NCBI GenBank assembly: GCA_950295325.1
Contig: OX485806.1
Coordinates: 17,608,001 to 17,672,000 of the forward strand
DNA: 64,000 nt
Source: Polytrichum commune
Lineage: Eukaryota; Streptophyta; Polytrichopsida; Polytrichales; Polytrichaceae
Direction: 5' to 3'
Positions 12,500-24,396 of the stretch are shown here, piece by piece. A program made the position numbers and the translations under genes. Positions within the stretch are counted from its first letter, which is position 1; the number at the start of each line of letters is the position of its first letter. The notes below the pieces were generated by a model. The model did no database searches and was not told the DNA's origin. It saw only the letters and a list, made by a program, of their open reading frames with translations.

Positions 12500-12830
12500 T
12501 GAAACGTGCAATTAGTTTAGTGCGAGATGAGTAATAGCAAATCCAAATCATGCCCAATGGGCACTTTCCTCGTGATTTTTGGAGTTCGTGTCAATGTTGT
12601 GTTCATCATCAAAGTAAAGATTTTGTGAGGTGATAATTGATCCTATGCATTTATAGGTTCCCCTTGATTATGTTGACTATTATGTCTAGAACGGTTAAGA
12701 AATTTTGTGTACATAGTTGAGCTCTCTTCAACACCAATGTTTTTGGTGTCCGTTCTTAGATTCATGCCCAACCATACATCACTCAAAAATAGGTGTCCAT
12801 TTAAAGATTAAAAATTTGAATTAGGCACAT
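12500..12830 (+). repeat. dispersed repeat R3, copy 1
   Basis: Member of a repeat family of about 450 bp with landmarks AGCAAATCCAAATC, TATAGGTTCCC, TTGACTATT, GGTGTCC and a closing CACTCAAA(A/T)A(T/C)AG(G)TGTCC. The closest relative here is 52785-53275. Non-coding; class unknown. Confidence 0.6.
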
Positions 12831-12924
12831 CCATATCATGTTAACCCCTGAAGGACCGAGGTGTTATCAACTAGTCTAGAAAGAGACCATGCTTTGGTCA
12901 CTCAGTCCTCAAAGGTATGGGGGT

Positions 12925-13275
12925 GTTGATTGGTTAATTTTTCTTGTTATCCATCTTCTACCGATCATGTTCACATCATACTTACATAATTGCGGTGCAT
13001 CAACAAATTTATGATATATTAACAACTTTTCTTTTTTCTTTTTCTTTTTCTTTTTTTTCCTTTTCAATCTTCCTTGATTTGGTTGTGCTTATCGAAGTGC
13101 ATGTGCACATTGATATCTTATATTGAAGACATATGTCCCAACAACTATGTTGACTATCGAGTGTAAAGTCTTAATAAAATTTGAAGAAAAGGTCCAATAT
13201 CCCTTCATAATGTTTCCTAAACCACACATTATTCAAGTACAAATATTTCATCAAGAAGAGTAACCGAATCACACC
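12925..13275 (+). repeat. dispersed repeat R3, copy 2 (5' variant)
   Basis: Matches 55180-55500 through ATCATGTTCACATC, AACAAATTTATGAT, TGTTGACTAT and a trailing CAAGTACAAATAT block. A pyrimidine-rich TTTTCTTTTTC tract interrupts it at about 13027-13060. Confidence 0.5.
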
Positions 13276-13424
13276 TACGTAGCTTAGGGGCTAAGGTATG
13301 TAGCCCTAAAAGTGGGCACTTTGAACTCCACATCAATTTGAGATGTAAAGTTGTAGGAGGCCAAAGCAAAGATTCTCTAGCTTTCTTTAAGTGGTCACAT
13401 ACGCCCTCTCAATTGTGTTGAATA

Positions 13425-13641
13425 CACTCATTGTCCCAATTAGTGCATGTATATTATTCAAAGTTATGCAATGCTATCACTATTTAATGAGAACGTAATA
13501 TTCGACCAAGCAAAGTCATTTATGTTCTATAATGTCCAAACAACAAATCGAACTTTTGTTAGTAAAATTTGAAATCTTGAGTAAGACATTATCGCATTGC
13601 GTAATCCAAATAGTAACAAGCACTAATTGGGATAATATGTG
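13425..13641. mobile_element. short TA-flanked MITE, copy 1
   Basis: A 217-bp element. Ends are inverted around a core TCCCAATTAGTGC, and the arms continue inward (CAATGC region) so the element is largely palindromic. TA flanks both sides (13423-13424 and 13642-13643). The sibling at 37296-37513 is nearly the same length and shares GCAAAGTCATTTATGTTCTA. It sits inside an R3 repeat. Confidence 0.8.
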
Positions 13642-13750
13642 TAATAAACCTAGAATGATGCATATACAATTCTCAACAGAGAGTCCGATCTCATTGTAAC
13701 ACATGATGATGCCTTTTTGTTGGTTTGCATTCTAAGTTCTTAACTAGAAG

Positions 13751-14031
13751 GTCCGAGATGACCCTAAACTACCGGGTGATAGTGGAGAGGTACCCATATC
13801 CGAATGAAGTGGTTGGCGGTTCGATTCTTGTTGTGAAATCTTCTCTCTCCTTGACAAAAAAAAACTAGCTAGGTAGGTAGGAAGTCAAGAGCGCACCCAA
13901 CTGCAAGGTAGGCAATAGACCCCACCCTGCACCAAGAAGATTCCCGAGCAGGGTAGAGCCAACGGACTCAAACTCACCTCGGAAAGGATTGCCCGACACT
14001 GGTTATTTATATCTATATTTATTCTTAACTA
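13751..14031 (+). mobile_element. tRNA-derived SINE (family B), full-length copy
   Basis: A 281-bp element bounded by a perfect 14-bp target duplication TTCTTAACTAGAAG (13737-13750 and 14032-14045), the signature of LINE-type retrotransposition. An internal RNA polymerase III promoter is visible: box A-like TGATAGTGGAG at 13777-13787 and box B GGTTCGATTCT at 13818-13828, 41 bp apart as in tRNA genes. The body contains ACCCTGCACCAAGA; the tail is AT-rich (ends near TTATTTATATCTATATTTA). A second copy is at 16251-16510 (minus) and a partial one at 29880-30000. Confidence 0.85.
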
Positions 14032-14858
14032 GAAGCATTACCATATACCAAACAAATGTAGGTGTCCGATTAGGAAAAAGAGTGACCCCATAAGGCCCAC
14101 ATTGGTGCCTTACGGTCAAGTCGATGACCGAGTATAGATTACCAAGTAAGCTGATCTGACAACTGGACCGGGTCTCGTGCCTTCATTTTGACACAATCCC
14201 ATCCTTACAAAACATTGTGTGTCATTACTGAACTAATCCTCTCTTGCATGAGCGTTGTTGGACTCGTTCTTTGGAGGAGGATGGGACCTTGTCCCTTGAG
14301 ATGGTGCCCATTTTTCGCGGTGCTAAAAATAAGTCGTTTCTTTTGCTGCGTGCGGATTATGCAAACCCCCCTTTACAATTGATCGAGAAAGGGAAAACCC
14401 AACCAAATAAACAAATTCGATTTTTTTGAAGTCCATTGAGTCAAAAACGCGTATGGGACTAGACGAAGTGTACATCGAGGTGGAGTCAAAAAGGGCTAGT
14501 TCTCTAGAGTAACCGAGTATTTAGTCTATGTGAGATGTCAACTAATATCATCCAACATGGTAGAAAGGTTGAAGACTACATTTTTGACTAGGAAAGTGAA
14601 CGTCTCTTCTCAAATAGAATAGAGGTAAAGTTTGCCGCCATAAGGTGATCCAAGTCTACAAGTTTAGATGGCGAGCAAATTACAAAGCTATTGTAGAACC
14701 TAGTAGTTATCCTAGTTTCCATTTTCCCATGAAATTATGAAGTGTGTGTATGTCTTTGAGAGAGAGAATGAAATATTTTATTTTTAGAGGCCCATTATGA
14801 AAATAACTGAATGAGACAAATTTGTATTTTTAATTCTCATCTCACACTTCAAAGTCTA

Positions 14859-15421
14859 CACCGTTTATGGTATTTAGTGTCACATACACTATTTGCAAAG
14901 CGCCTAAACTAGATGCCTAGAGTCTCAAAGTGTCACGCCTGTTGATTGCCAATGTGGTTTCATTCATCAACATAAGTAACTTTTTTAAGAGAAAAATTAT
15001 GTACATTATGACATTTAGAGTAGCACATCGGCATGCTTTTAGATGATAGTCTTGTGTTTTAGTATGCAAGGGGAAGACATTTTTGAGCATATTAATGGCA
15101 TGTGCCATGTATTTACATTTTACTATGCAAGAGGAAGATATTCTTGAGCATGCTAATGGCAGGTGTCATTTGTGTAAACTTTAGTCAACTTGTAGACCAT
15201 TGTGTAGTTAACATAGTCATGCACCTCATAACGCGATTGAACATACTCATGCCAAGATATTACTAAGCGCCAAAATGAATGTCAAGTGTCGTGAGATGAC
15301 ACACTTATGATGGAGCTGCTAATCATCAAGGGTCACCTAGCATATGCCTCAAAATAGGGTAAGTGACACTATTACACACGTGAGACTATTACGCATGTGA
15401 CACGAAATACCATAAGCGGTG
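14859..15421. mobile_element. TA-flanked MITE, CACCG(T/C)TTATGG ends
   Basis: A 563-bp element with inverted ends CACCGTTTATGGTATTTAGT and its counterpart, differing at few positions, each running into GTGTCACAT. TA flanks at 14857-14858 and 15422-15423. The interior holds an imperfect 60-bp duplication (about 15057-15120 and 15121-15183). Same TIR family as 1458-1935 and 38496-38714. Confidence 0.8.
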
Positions 15422-15423
15422 TA

Positions 15424-16239
15424 GCACGATGAAGTCAACACATCTTGAATTTGTAGTGGAAAAAAGAGAGTGTAAATTGTATTATTCATTTTGACAACAA
15501 AATTTGGTCATAATCAGACAATCATGCAGATATTGCAGGTTTGGTTTTCACACATGCACACTCGGAAGAATTCTTCACTTGGAAACTCTTCATAGCCCTA
15601 ATTGCATTTTAATGTCAACAATTTTATTTACTTAAGCTCCAACACAATATTGATATAAAAAAACCGCCTACAACTTGATATTTTGACCTATTACACGCAA
15701 AGTCTCGAGCGAGCTTGAATCTACACATCATGGTTCGTAAGCATCATCAACCTTGACCTTGGTTTTGGAGTCATGCAAAAAGTAGGTATCGAAAAGCCTC
15801 AACATTCCATTCTTCCCACTTCACTTATGTCACGACGCTAGATTCTCACTCAAATACTATGTCTACCTACGCACTTTAATAACAATATTTGGAAATGGAC
15901 TCTTGGGCTTTTCTTGAGGTTTTTTGGGTCGACAAAATTGAATAAGTCTTTCACCGGGCGCCCGCCTGTATAAATCGAAGGTAGGTCCTGCGATGACTTG
16001 GTTCTCATGCTTCATGATCTGGCCATGGGGACCGAGGACGACTCCTAATAAGGAACGTGTGTATGTGGGCCTTCAATAACGGGGTCACTTGTCTCCAAAA
16101 CGGGACATCTATTATTTGGGTGGTATAGCAAGGCCGCTTGTTTATAGTTGAGAACGGATACAGTAAAACTGAGAAGAATAATAAGCCATGGGCACGAATT
16201 GAAATAGACTAGGACACACGCACACAACTTCGTAGGAAT
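15424..16239. other. stretch without recognisable genes
   Basis: No gene, RNA or repeat recognised between the MITE and the next SINE copy. Confidence 0.5.
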
Positions 16240-16250
16240 GGAAGAAAAAG

Positions 16251-16510
16251 ATCAATAAATAATCAATGTCGGGCAACCCGACATGAATTTGAGTCCGTTG
16301 GTCCTGCCCTGTTCAAGAATCCTCTTGGTGCAGGGTGAGGTTTACTACTTATCTTGTGGTGGGTGGTCTCTTGGTTTTTTTTTGTTTTTTTGTTTTTTTT
16401 CCCTGTCAAGTAGGAAGAAGATTTCATAGCGGGAATTGAACTGCCAACCATTCCATTCGGAAATGGGTACCTCTCCATTACCACCCGATAGTTTAGGGCC
16501 ATCTTGGACC
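16251..16510 (-). mobile_element. tRNA-derived SINE (family B), second copy
   Basis: Reverse-strand copy of the 13751-14031 SINE, about 260 bp. Flanked by GGAAGAAAAAG (16240-16250) and GGAAGAAAAGG (16511-16521), an 11-bp duplication with one mismatch. Box B reads AGTTCAATTCC on the minus strand (16442-16432). An A-rich tract (T-run at 16375-16400 on the plus strand) lies mid-element, where the other copy has a short A8. Overlapping reading frames of up to 126 codons are fortuitous. Confidence 0.83.
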
Positions 16511-16521
16511 GGAAGAAAAGG

Positions 16522-17520
16522 ACTTGTAGCATGTGTGTGCAAACACACCAAATATACTGTGCCATGAGGCCTACATATGGTAGATCTTGTAGCCAAGTTG
16601 GTTTAGCTACGGTAAGTTTCCATGTGGGCTGTTCGCCCACCATATTCTAGTGGAAATGTAGTTTTCACTGGGTGGAATCTACATTCTCAATAGAATCTGG
16701 TGAGCAAGTGGCCTACATGGAATCTAACCCTAATGCCCCCTTCCCACTTGACTTTAGCTGAGCCTAAAAGTTGGTTCTAAAAACGCAACCTGCACACCAT
16801 CGACACTATCTAGTCGGGGGCCTAGTTGGCAAATGATGTGGCATGGTTCTAAAGTGGAGGTTTTAAGCCTCAAGCACCGATCCTTTCATCGGCACCTAGA
16901 CATAAGGCAAGAATGTAGGACCTTTCATACTATCGCCTTCCGCCCTTGTGATTGGTTGCTTTTAGTCTTAGCTATGAGGGCACAAGGAGCTCCACTAACA
17001 AAAACTGATGGTAAGATAGATGAGTAGTATGGCATTTGGTGATGGGACAAAAAGTATCCAACATTCCATTGCTTGGTAGATAAAACAATGAACATGTGTG
17101 AAAACTACTTAACAAAAACCTAGTCGACAATCTCTGGAGCAAGTTCTTGTAGGTGCATTGGGATAGGCGGATGCCTCCGCTATAACCGAGAGAGCTTTAC
17201 CCGGTTTTTAGGAAAGACTTTGGTTACTTGGTAAAGTCGGGTGGGAAGGGGGCATTAGAATGCCACAAAACTTTGGTATGGACCCTAAGTATTCAATTCA
17301 AGTCGATAAGCAACTAGGGGTCTTTATTTCTCCTGGCCTATCATTCTTAAACCTTATCTTATCACAACTTGGAAACTTCTAAAGGTAATTCAAAATTAAA
17401 CCTAAATTTGACCCAAAAAAAAAACATCTTCTCTATGGTAAATACTAAAATTTATGATATACCAACACCCGAAAGACACATGTCACAATGACGATGATTG
17501 ATGTGCTCGCAATATAAACA
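16522..17520. other. stretch without recognisable genes
   Basis: Short frames only; nothing matched to a family. Confidence 0.5.
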
Positions 17521-17524
17521 ACCA

Positions 17525-18250
17525 TTTTAGGTCCGATAGTGAACATACTTGAATAGGACATGCGTGGTCATGAGAAAAGAGATAGAGGAATTCTCACTCT
17601 ATCTCTCATAACTTTTGCATATCATATGCATTTCTGAAACATGATCCGGGAGTCTTTTGAGATTTGTAGTTGTATACAAAGATGAGATGAGACAACTCGT
17701 GGTCTCGTCCAATAGTATAGAATATTTACGAAGTTGGAAGTGCCCATGATAGGGTAGGCCTTGTTGTGGTGACACCAAGTTGCCTAACATGCACATGGCC
17801 TATTGTTTAGTTTGCAAATGATTGCGTACAAAATCGACTAAGCTCGGATAATGTGCCCGAAAAACCAACAACATCAATTTAGGTCCAACATTGAACACGA
17901 TTGGGGAGGGAGGTACCTATGTGGGTTGTGTAAAGGATGAGGAGATAGAGGATCTCCACGTTAAAAGCTTCCTCCCTCGCAACTTTTGCATATCAACTCC
18001 GATTCCGAAACTTCTTGAACTCACGAGACTCTCTTTTAAGCGCGCGGTTGCGATCTGGAGGAGACAACTCCTGATCCGATCCCATCGAACGGCCAAGATC
18101 GTTTACGGCGTCACAGGCGCCTACTGTTGGCCATCGATCGATCTACTCTCGGGGTCTCACCACCAAGTTGCATTTGTGGGGCCTGCAGGAAGGAGTAACG
18201 TAGCTCCGCCCCTGTTTTTTGTTTGTTCTGCAAACGACTGCGTAAAGGGC
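17525..18250 (+). repeat. diverged tandem direct duplication
   Basis: Two head-to-tail copies of about 330-360 bp (17525-17840 and 17880-18250). Shared blocks in order: GAGATAGAGGA, AACTTTTGCATATCA, GAGACAACTC, CACCAAGTTGC and TGCAAA(T/C)GA(T/C)TGCGTA. The first copy is AT-rich and the second retains many CpG sites (for example around CCCATCGAACGGCC). A 137-codon frame over the second copy has no recognised domain and its relative in the first copy is not open, so I do not call a gene. Confidence 0.65.
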
Positions 18251-18677
18251 ATTGAAAATCCACCCATCATCTTACCAACTTTCAGGAGTGGAGTGGGCCG
18301 ATGATTCTCACCGCTTCCACAACCAACAACTTGGCAGCGAGAAAACAAAAGAAATGAATTAACAAAAGGCGCTGCTGCTGCTGCTGCCTGCACTGGTTAC
18401 CGAGTAGTAGTAGGGGGGTATGTTAGTACGTGACGTGAGCTTGGCCTCGCGAATAAGTTACTTAAGCTGAGCTTCTTCAGATCCATTTGTGCGCACTGCA
18501 ACTAGCTAGGAGTAGACAGCAGGACTCTCACATATGCCAAAAAATTCCAAGTGTGGCCTGTCTGGATGCATGAGCTTCGTCGATGGAGTCGTATTATTTT
18601 GAACATGGGAACGTGAACACAATATTACTTATTGGTGGGACCTGCCCATATATTCGGCGAGGCTGGTGCAAGGCTTA

Positions 18678-18691
18678 GTATTATTATTATT

Positions 18692-18723
<32 letters not shown>
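18678..18723. repeat. TTA/TTG trinucleotide microsatellite
   Basis: A run of TAT/TTG triplets. A TATATATATT stretch follows at about 18735. Confidence 0.9.
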
Positions 18724-18826
18724 AGTACTCTCGCTATATATATTTTCTGGAGTCGCAGCTGACATACTCTCTGAAGTTACTTACACCCGCAGAGCAATAT
18801 GAGCATGTGAGCGTAGCCTTACAGCT

Positions 18827-18930
18827 CCAAAAATCACTGTCCACTTCAGCACCGGATGATTCGGGCCGACACACACTGCAACTCCCCGTGCATGTGTGGT
18901 CAACTTTAGCACACGTTGAGTCTAAACCTA
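18827..18930 (+). repeat. repeat carrying the empty insertion site of a TIR element
   Basis: Matches 37590-37690 through TCACTGTCCACTTCAGCACC, GGATGATTC, ACTGCAACT and GTTGAGTCTAAA. Here GTTGAGTCTAAACC is uninterrupted (TAAA at 18923-18926), whereas the other copy carries a 510-bp element at the same TAAA. Confidence 0.65.
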
Positions 18931-19164
18931 TTAACCTCAGTTGCGGCTACTATTCGTTACTACCACTAAATATACCAGTTAGTGAGGGTGGTACTAATTC
19001 AAGCCACACGCACAATTTAGCCAAACCTCGACGTTACCGAGGGTTCAAGCTGCTACCGAGTGACATTGAATTCATGACTATGGTAAACTTTATGTTTATT
19101 TATCATAAATTTCAAGTGAAATTAGTGTGTGCTTGTGATTAGTGCGCGCCGCATGCTTGTCAAT

Positions 19165-19265
19165 GAATAGTGCCAAGTGTTGGTACATTTAGTGATCAGT
19201 GCCAAGTGCCGATACGTTCATGCCAAGTGCCGGTACTTTAAGTGAAACGTGCCAAGTGCCAAGAT
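19165..19265 (+). repeat. short tandem repeat around GTGCCAAGTGCCG
   Basis: Four imperfect units of 23-30 bp each starting GTGCCAAGTG and most continuing (C/T)(C/T)G(A/G/T)TAC. Non-coding. Confidence 0.7.
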
Positions 19266-19269
19266 GAAC

Positions 19270-20655
19270 AATGCTTCCTAAGCTTAGATCAAAGGTCTTT
19301 TGGTGGCACTAATTCGTAAAGGAATTTCATGTCATCTTTACTAATTTTGCACACTCACTGATTGGTATATTTAGTGTAGTGTAATGAAGTATAATGGTTT
19401 TAATGGAATGGAGAGGAATAAACTTGGTTTTAAAGTCCAGGAAGCCAAAAGCCTTATGGAAAATATGTGGAGTTTAGAATCCTCGGGGGGGAGGGGGGTC
19501 ACTCCCTTGTATTAAGTGGGAACACATGAGAACACAAGGTGTTTGTTTGTTTGTTTTTTTGTTTTTTTTTTTGGGGGGGGGGGGGAGGGGGCATTATATT
19601 GGAGAAGGTTTATATTATGGAACCTACTACTATGTAATTTTCTAACATTCATTATTTTTGAGGACCCTAGGGGTAGGTTAGCTTGGTATATATTCTTCTT
19701 TTCCATGAGCATATAGTAGTTATAAATTGTAGTTTTTTGTTTAATGTCAAGTAAAATCTAACACTCACACATACAAGATCATAATTCACACATCAACACA
19801 ACATGCATACAATTTAGCTCCTAGTATCCACTCTACTCATGCAAAACATACATATGTGGAAACAAAATCAATCACCATCAATCACAAAGTTTGTATAGGG
19901 TTCACACATTCAATTATGAAGCAATTTGTGTCATTGTTCAAGTTCAAGTGGTTGAGACCGTTCAATAAACAACATCTAGTGTTTTGTGCTCGACATAGTA
20001 AGTCCAAACCCTAACTCTAAACTGTACAATCTGCCAAAAACACTGCCACACCAAAAATATTTTGACTAATACTACCAAGAGTTTGATTGATTCATTATCT
20101 TACTTCAAACCACTTAGATTTCTTGCACACATCTCCACAACATTGTGGCCCATTAACTACATGAGACAAGCTTATATAAAGTCTCTCTCAAGTCACGCAA
20201 AACACGTGAGTTTGGGCACTCGTAGACTTGCCTACTTACCTTTTGGGTGGGACAAGTGGACTTAATACTTACAATGCCCTATGTGTGTTCCCCTATTCTA
20301 CTTGTTGCACTCTTGCTTTGCAAGAAATCGTACCATACATTGGAAGGTGCAATTGATTAGAGTGCATTGCTATTCTCACATAATCATTACCACTTCTAAT
20401 TTAAAGGACAAACCACCGCTCAAACATTGGCGAGCACTCTAGGGCCCTTCTCCAAGGTTTTGCTTTAATAAGAAGACTTTGGCATTCACAGTAGCTACTG
20501 CAACTAACTAGCAAGCACTAACAACTCTACAACATAGGTACCTTTTCACCATACCACTTTCACATAAACTACACACCCAACAATATGGAAGAACTTTGAA
20601 GAGATGACCATCTTCCCAATTGGGATGAGAGATCCATCTTCAGTAAACTACACAC
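19270..20655. other. stretch without recognisable genes
   Basis: Contains G-runs at about 19484-19499 and 19574-19592 and a T/G-rich tract. No gene or repeat family recognised. Confidence 0.5.
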
Positions 20656-20669
20656 ATGATTAGCTCCAA

Positions 20670-20930
20670 TGAAAGGAGAGAACCGGCTGCTAGTTATAGA
20701 TGAACTAATTGAGTTTGAGGAATATCTAGTTGAAGCTCAAAACTTCAAGAAATGTATTGATCTTGTGAAATAACATCAACACTATTTGGTATTTCGCATT
20801 TGGTGGCGTTGATGTTTTGGAGCTATCAATCTTGTAGCATTGAGTTTAAGAAATAACTAGTTGGACTTGGAAACACTGTGATTTTGACCAATTATGCCCA
20901 AAAATCTCCCGGACATTGATTGGCTCTTAC
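20670..20930 (+). repeat. dispersed repeat R1, copy 2 (rearranged centre)
   Basis: Both ends match the R1 family (GAGAGAACCGGCTGCTAGTTA at the left; TTGGACTTGGAAACACT and AATTATGCCCAAAAATCTCC at the right). The middle is replaced by about 90 bp of different sequence and a second GAGTTTAAGAAATAACTAGTT block. Confidence 0.6.
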
Positions 20931-20934
20931 ATAA

Positions 20935-22623
20935 ACTTAGTCACTAAACTAGACTCCTAAATAGGTCCAAAACATAATTCATAGCCAAACCATAAAAACT
21001 CCACAACAACAACACCACCACCAAATGCAATTGCTACAAAGGGCAAGGCATGATGCTCATCAAGTACGAATTGTTTTCATTTTGGCAGTGAAGAAGTTCT
21101 TTCCTTCCATATGAGATGGAATGGGAACTTACTTCACACCATTCATACTAAATCAAGGGGAAAACATGATTATAAATCATGGAGCTAGACATGTAATTGA
21201 CATAACACATCTAGGAGTATAGATCCAGGAGCTACACACCTTCCTCACACAACAAGGTGCTAAACCCTAAATTCATACACACCACAAGCAATTTTCAAAG
21301 CACTTCAAAGAAAGGGAAAAAAGAAGAAGGTACTCACAACTTAACCACACCACCACACCACACTCAAAACTTGCACACCCATGTGAGCTCACACAACCTT
21401 GGTAGCCACATAAAACATAAGAGAGATGGGGTGGAGAGGAGCCCCCATTAGGGTTTTGGGAGGTCATTCCTATTTCCCTAACGTTTCCTTCTATGGATGA
21501 TATATTGAATGTTAATAATGTTAATAATGGAAGAAGTCTCACTATTTGGGATGATAGGATAGAGATCATTCTCATTAGGCAAATAGCATAAGGACTCCCT
21601 AAGGTGTGGGCCCTAATATATTCAATTTCCCACCCTACTGAACCCTATGGTATGTTAATTCTAAAATTTCTCTAATATGATCAATTTGTAAACACCCTAA
21701 TTTGATTATACCACATAGTTCAATATATAACACGGTCTTTGTTACAAATACATTTTTATAATTTGTAGGTCACAACTTTAAAGTGGACCCTATATTTGTT
21801 CTCACCCGGTTTTATGAAATACGGCAATTGATAGGTGGTTTGGGCACTCTTAGTGCTTACCACACATATGCTTAAGACCATGCATACCGCTGACATCCCA
21901 ATCCCAAACCCATACTTAATTTGCAAGCTACCCATTAATAATGGTGACTGCCAAGTGGGACTCAATGGCTTTGTGATGCCACAACCAAGGTGAACCAAGG
22001 CCTACCAAGGCCACATCGAGTTAGTCCTACCTCCCTCAATAAAGCTAAATGGGGAGTGCATGGCATACGACCACTACAAGACAACCTAGATCCTTTGTCC
22101 AACATGGCTTAGGCTTGGGAATCCCTTGGTCATAGGGACATGCCCCAACTCCCCATAAGTTATAACTATCACCACTCACTACCCTCAGATTCTCAATCGG
22201 GAGTTTTAGACATGCCTTTACTAATGCACGCAGTTGAAGAGCCCATATGGTTTCATTGGGGCTAGCCACACTCATTCCATAACTGGAGGAAGTCCGGGGA
22301 CACCACCTTGTGACTTGATAACCTTTCCCCATTTATTATACTAACCTCTAGCGGTTTGTGTAGGGTCCCAACTTCATAGTTAAAGTATGGAATGTCCATC
22401 TCAAAGTGAGGCTAATCATCACTTTTGGAGCTAACTACCTCAACATATTTTGATGAGCTCTATAGGCCGTGTTCCTTGTTTGATTAGGGCATTCTTTTTC
22501 ATGACAACCTTTGCACTTAATCATCACGAGGCTTAATGCGGTCCCTTAGCACCACTTTAGTGCCACCCATGAGCTTAACCACCCTTCCATATGGGTAGCC
22601 ATCGTTTCGTCACCTTGCAATAT

Positions 22624-22657
<34 letters not shown>

Positions 22658-23362
22658 CCTATGACCTAAATAACCAAAATCTAGGGTATAGTCTCTCAGT
22701 TGGCTTGAGTGGTGTACGTTACAAGCATTTGTCACATTACAATTCATTAACTAGACAAAATGGATGTTATTTCATTCTAAAAACATAGATGACATGTTTT
22801 TCACTTCTCTTTCTCTCAAAGGGTTCTCCTCATGACCTCTCTTCCAATATCTCATTTAGTCTTGTCTTTTGTTGTGGTTTGTTAGGTTCAGTTCTCTCAT
22901 GGTAAAGTGCAATAATTTTTTGTGTAACCATTGGCCAATGTATCTAGAAATCATGACAAGTTCCTTCATTAATTGGTCAACGCTAATTCCAATGACGGAC
23001 AAATTATTCATTTGTTACTTCCAAGATCTAATTATTACTCATAATTATGTATTTGATAGCTAAAACCAAGAACAAGCTATAGTCTTGATTGCCCTGCACA
23101 ACCTGCAACATTCATAACAGCAACCACGGTAACACACAAAACCATAGTTATGTTGGTAAGCTTACATTTTACTCTCATATATCATAGTTCCTAGACTAGA
23201 TATGAGGTTTTTATAATTATCCAAATCCAACTCATGCTTAAATTAAATGATAAGTCATAGTTCATTTTAACATTATAACTCACAATCTATCATCCCCATA
23301 ATTACTCAACTGATTAGAGTTATTTCTCATCACACTCAGTTGGTAATAGGGATCAGAATCAA
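20935..23362. other. stretch without recognisable genes
   Basis: Only a (GA)n microsatellite at about 22626-22654 stands out. Reading frames up to 100 codons are short and lack family motifs. Confidence 0.5.
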
Positions 23363-23363
23363 T

Positions 23364-23660
23364 TACACACCAATGACTACCGTAACACAATAGTTGGTTC
23401 GTCCCCTGGCGAACGAATATTTATTTATTTTGAAAAAATAAGGTTCGCCTCTCAAAAAACTGAATTTCTCAATTTTCATTTTTAGCAAAAAAAATCAGTA
23501 AAAATGACCTTAAATGGCTTAGAAACACCAAAAGATTGCAAAAATTATTTTATTTTATTTTCGTTTTTCTATCTTCATAATTTCATAATTTTTACGTTTT
23601 TTATTTTTAGAATTATTTTTGAACGAACCAGCTATGGTACTACGGTAGAGTTCTTGTGTC
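23364..23660. mobile_element. foldback MITE with CTACCGTA...TGGTTCGT ends
   Basis: Inverted ends of at least 28 bp: the left CTACCGTAACACAATAGTTG pairs with the right, which read inward gives CTACCGTAGTACCATAGCTG; both then continue into GTTCGT. The core is very AT-rich. Exact boundaries and target duplication are uncertain. Confidence 0.6.
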
Positions 23661-24049
23661 AACTATAATAAAAAAAAACTTAATCACATGGTTCACCATG
23701 TTTCTTCTAATTCCCTGTCACATGGTCTTAACAGTCATCAATAGTTTCCTCTCTTAGGCTAATTCTTGTCTTTCTTTCTCCTCAATACTCAACATGTCTT
23801 TCATAAGACTTGTTGAAGGTGGAACATTAGATTGCTTGTAGTCAATAGAAATGTAATGGAAGAGACATGAGAAACAAAAAGGTTATAATAAGGGCACAAC
23901 ATAGGTCCAAGATGGATAAGAGTAATCCCATATTATTTGTATGAACCAAGGAAAAGAAGAAAATTAATAAAAGCCAAAGCAAGGAGAGCATGAGATTATC
24001 TCACTCCAAGCATTGTTCATATGCCTTTGTGTATATGTTCTTACTTGTG

Positions 24050-24396
24050 AGGCACCACGGGCCTTGGCTTGGTGGTTAGGCTCATGGCCCCCAATGAGGA
24101 GGTTGTGGGTTCTATTCCCCATGCCGGCGTGGTGCTCACCACCTTAGTCCACCCAACTATGGTGGGGGGTCCTTGGACCTTGTTATATGGGTACCTCAAA
24201 GCCCTATGGGGGGATACCATGTCCGGTATCTTCAAGGCACTAGTGGCTAGCTAGGAACTAGTATAGTGTGTCACTATAGTGTCCATCCTCGAAAGGGGAG
24301 AGTAGTATTGTCCCAGTGTCCCCTTGTCCAGTGGCCATCGGGTTCATTGGCATTACGAACGGACACTTTATTCACGCCGGCCCCTTGTAGACCGGA

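Larger units (their letters stand above)
13370..14075 (+). repeat. dispersed repeat R3, copy 3, split by a MITE and a SINE
   Basis: With the two insertions removed, the remaining segments (about 13370-13424, 13642-13750 and 14032-14075) align in order with the uninterrupted copy at 50740-50925: GTGGTCACATA, CCTCTCAATTGTGTTG, AATCTCAT-like, CATTCT-like and AATGTAGGTGTCC. Confidence 0.6.

Noticed and set aside
16263-16643. 126- and 83-codon minus-strand frames
   Set aside because: They lie over a SINE copy with boxes and target duplication and contain its homopolymer tract.
17891-18304. 137-codon frame as a gene
   Set aside because: No domain; its homologous upstream duplicate does not keep the frame, so conservation as protein is not supported.
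22000-22600. Candidate LTR or gene in a slightly GC-richer patch
   Set aside because: No terminal TG...CA, primer-binding site, second copy or coding motif could be found.
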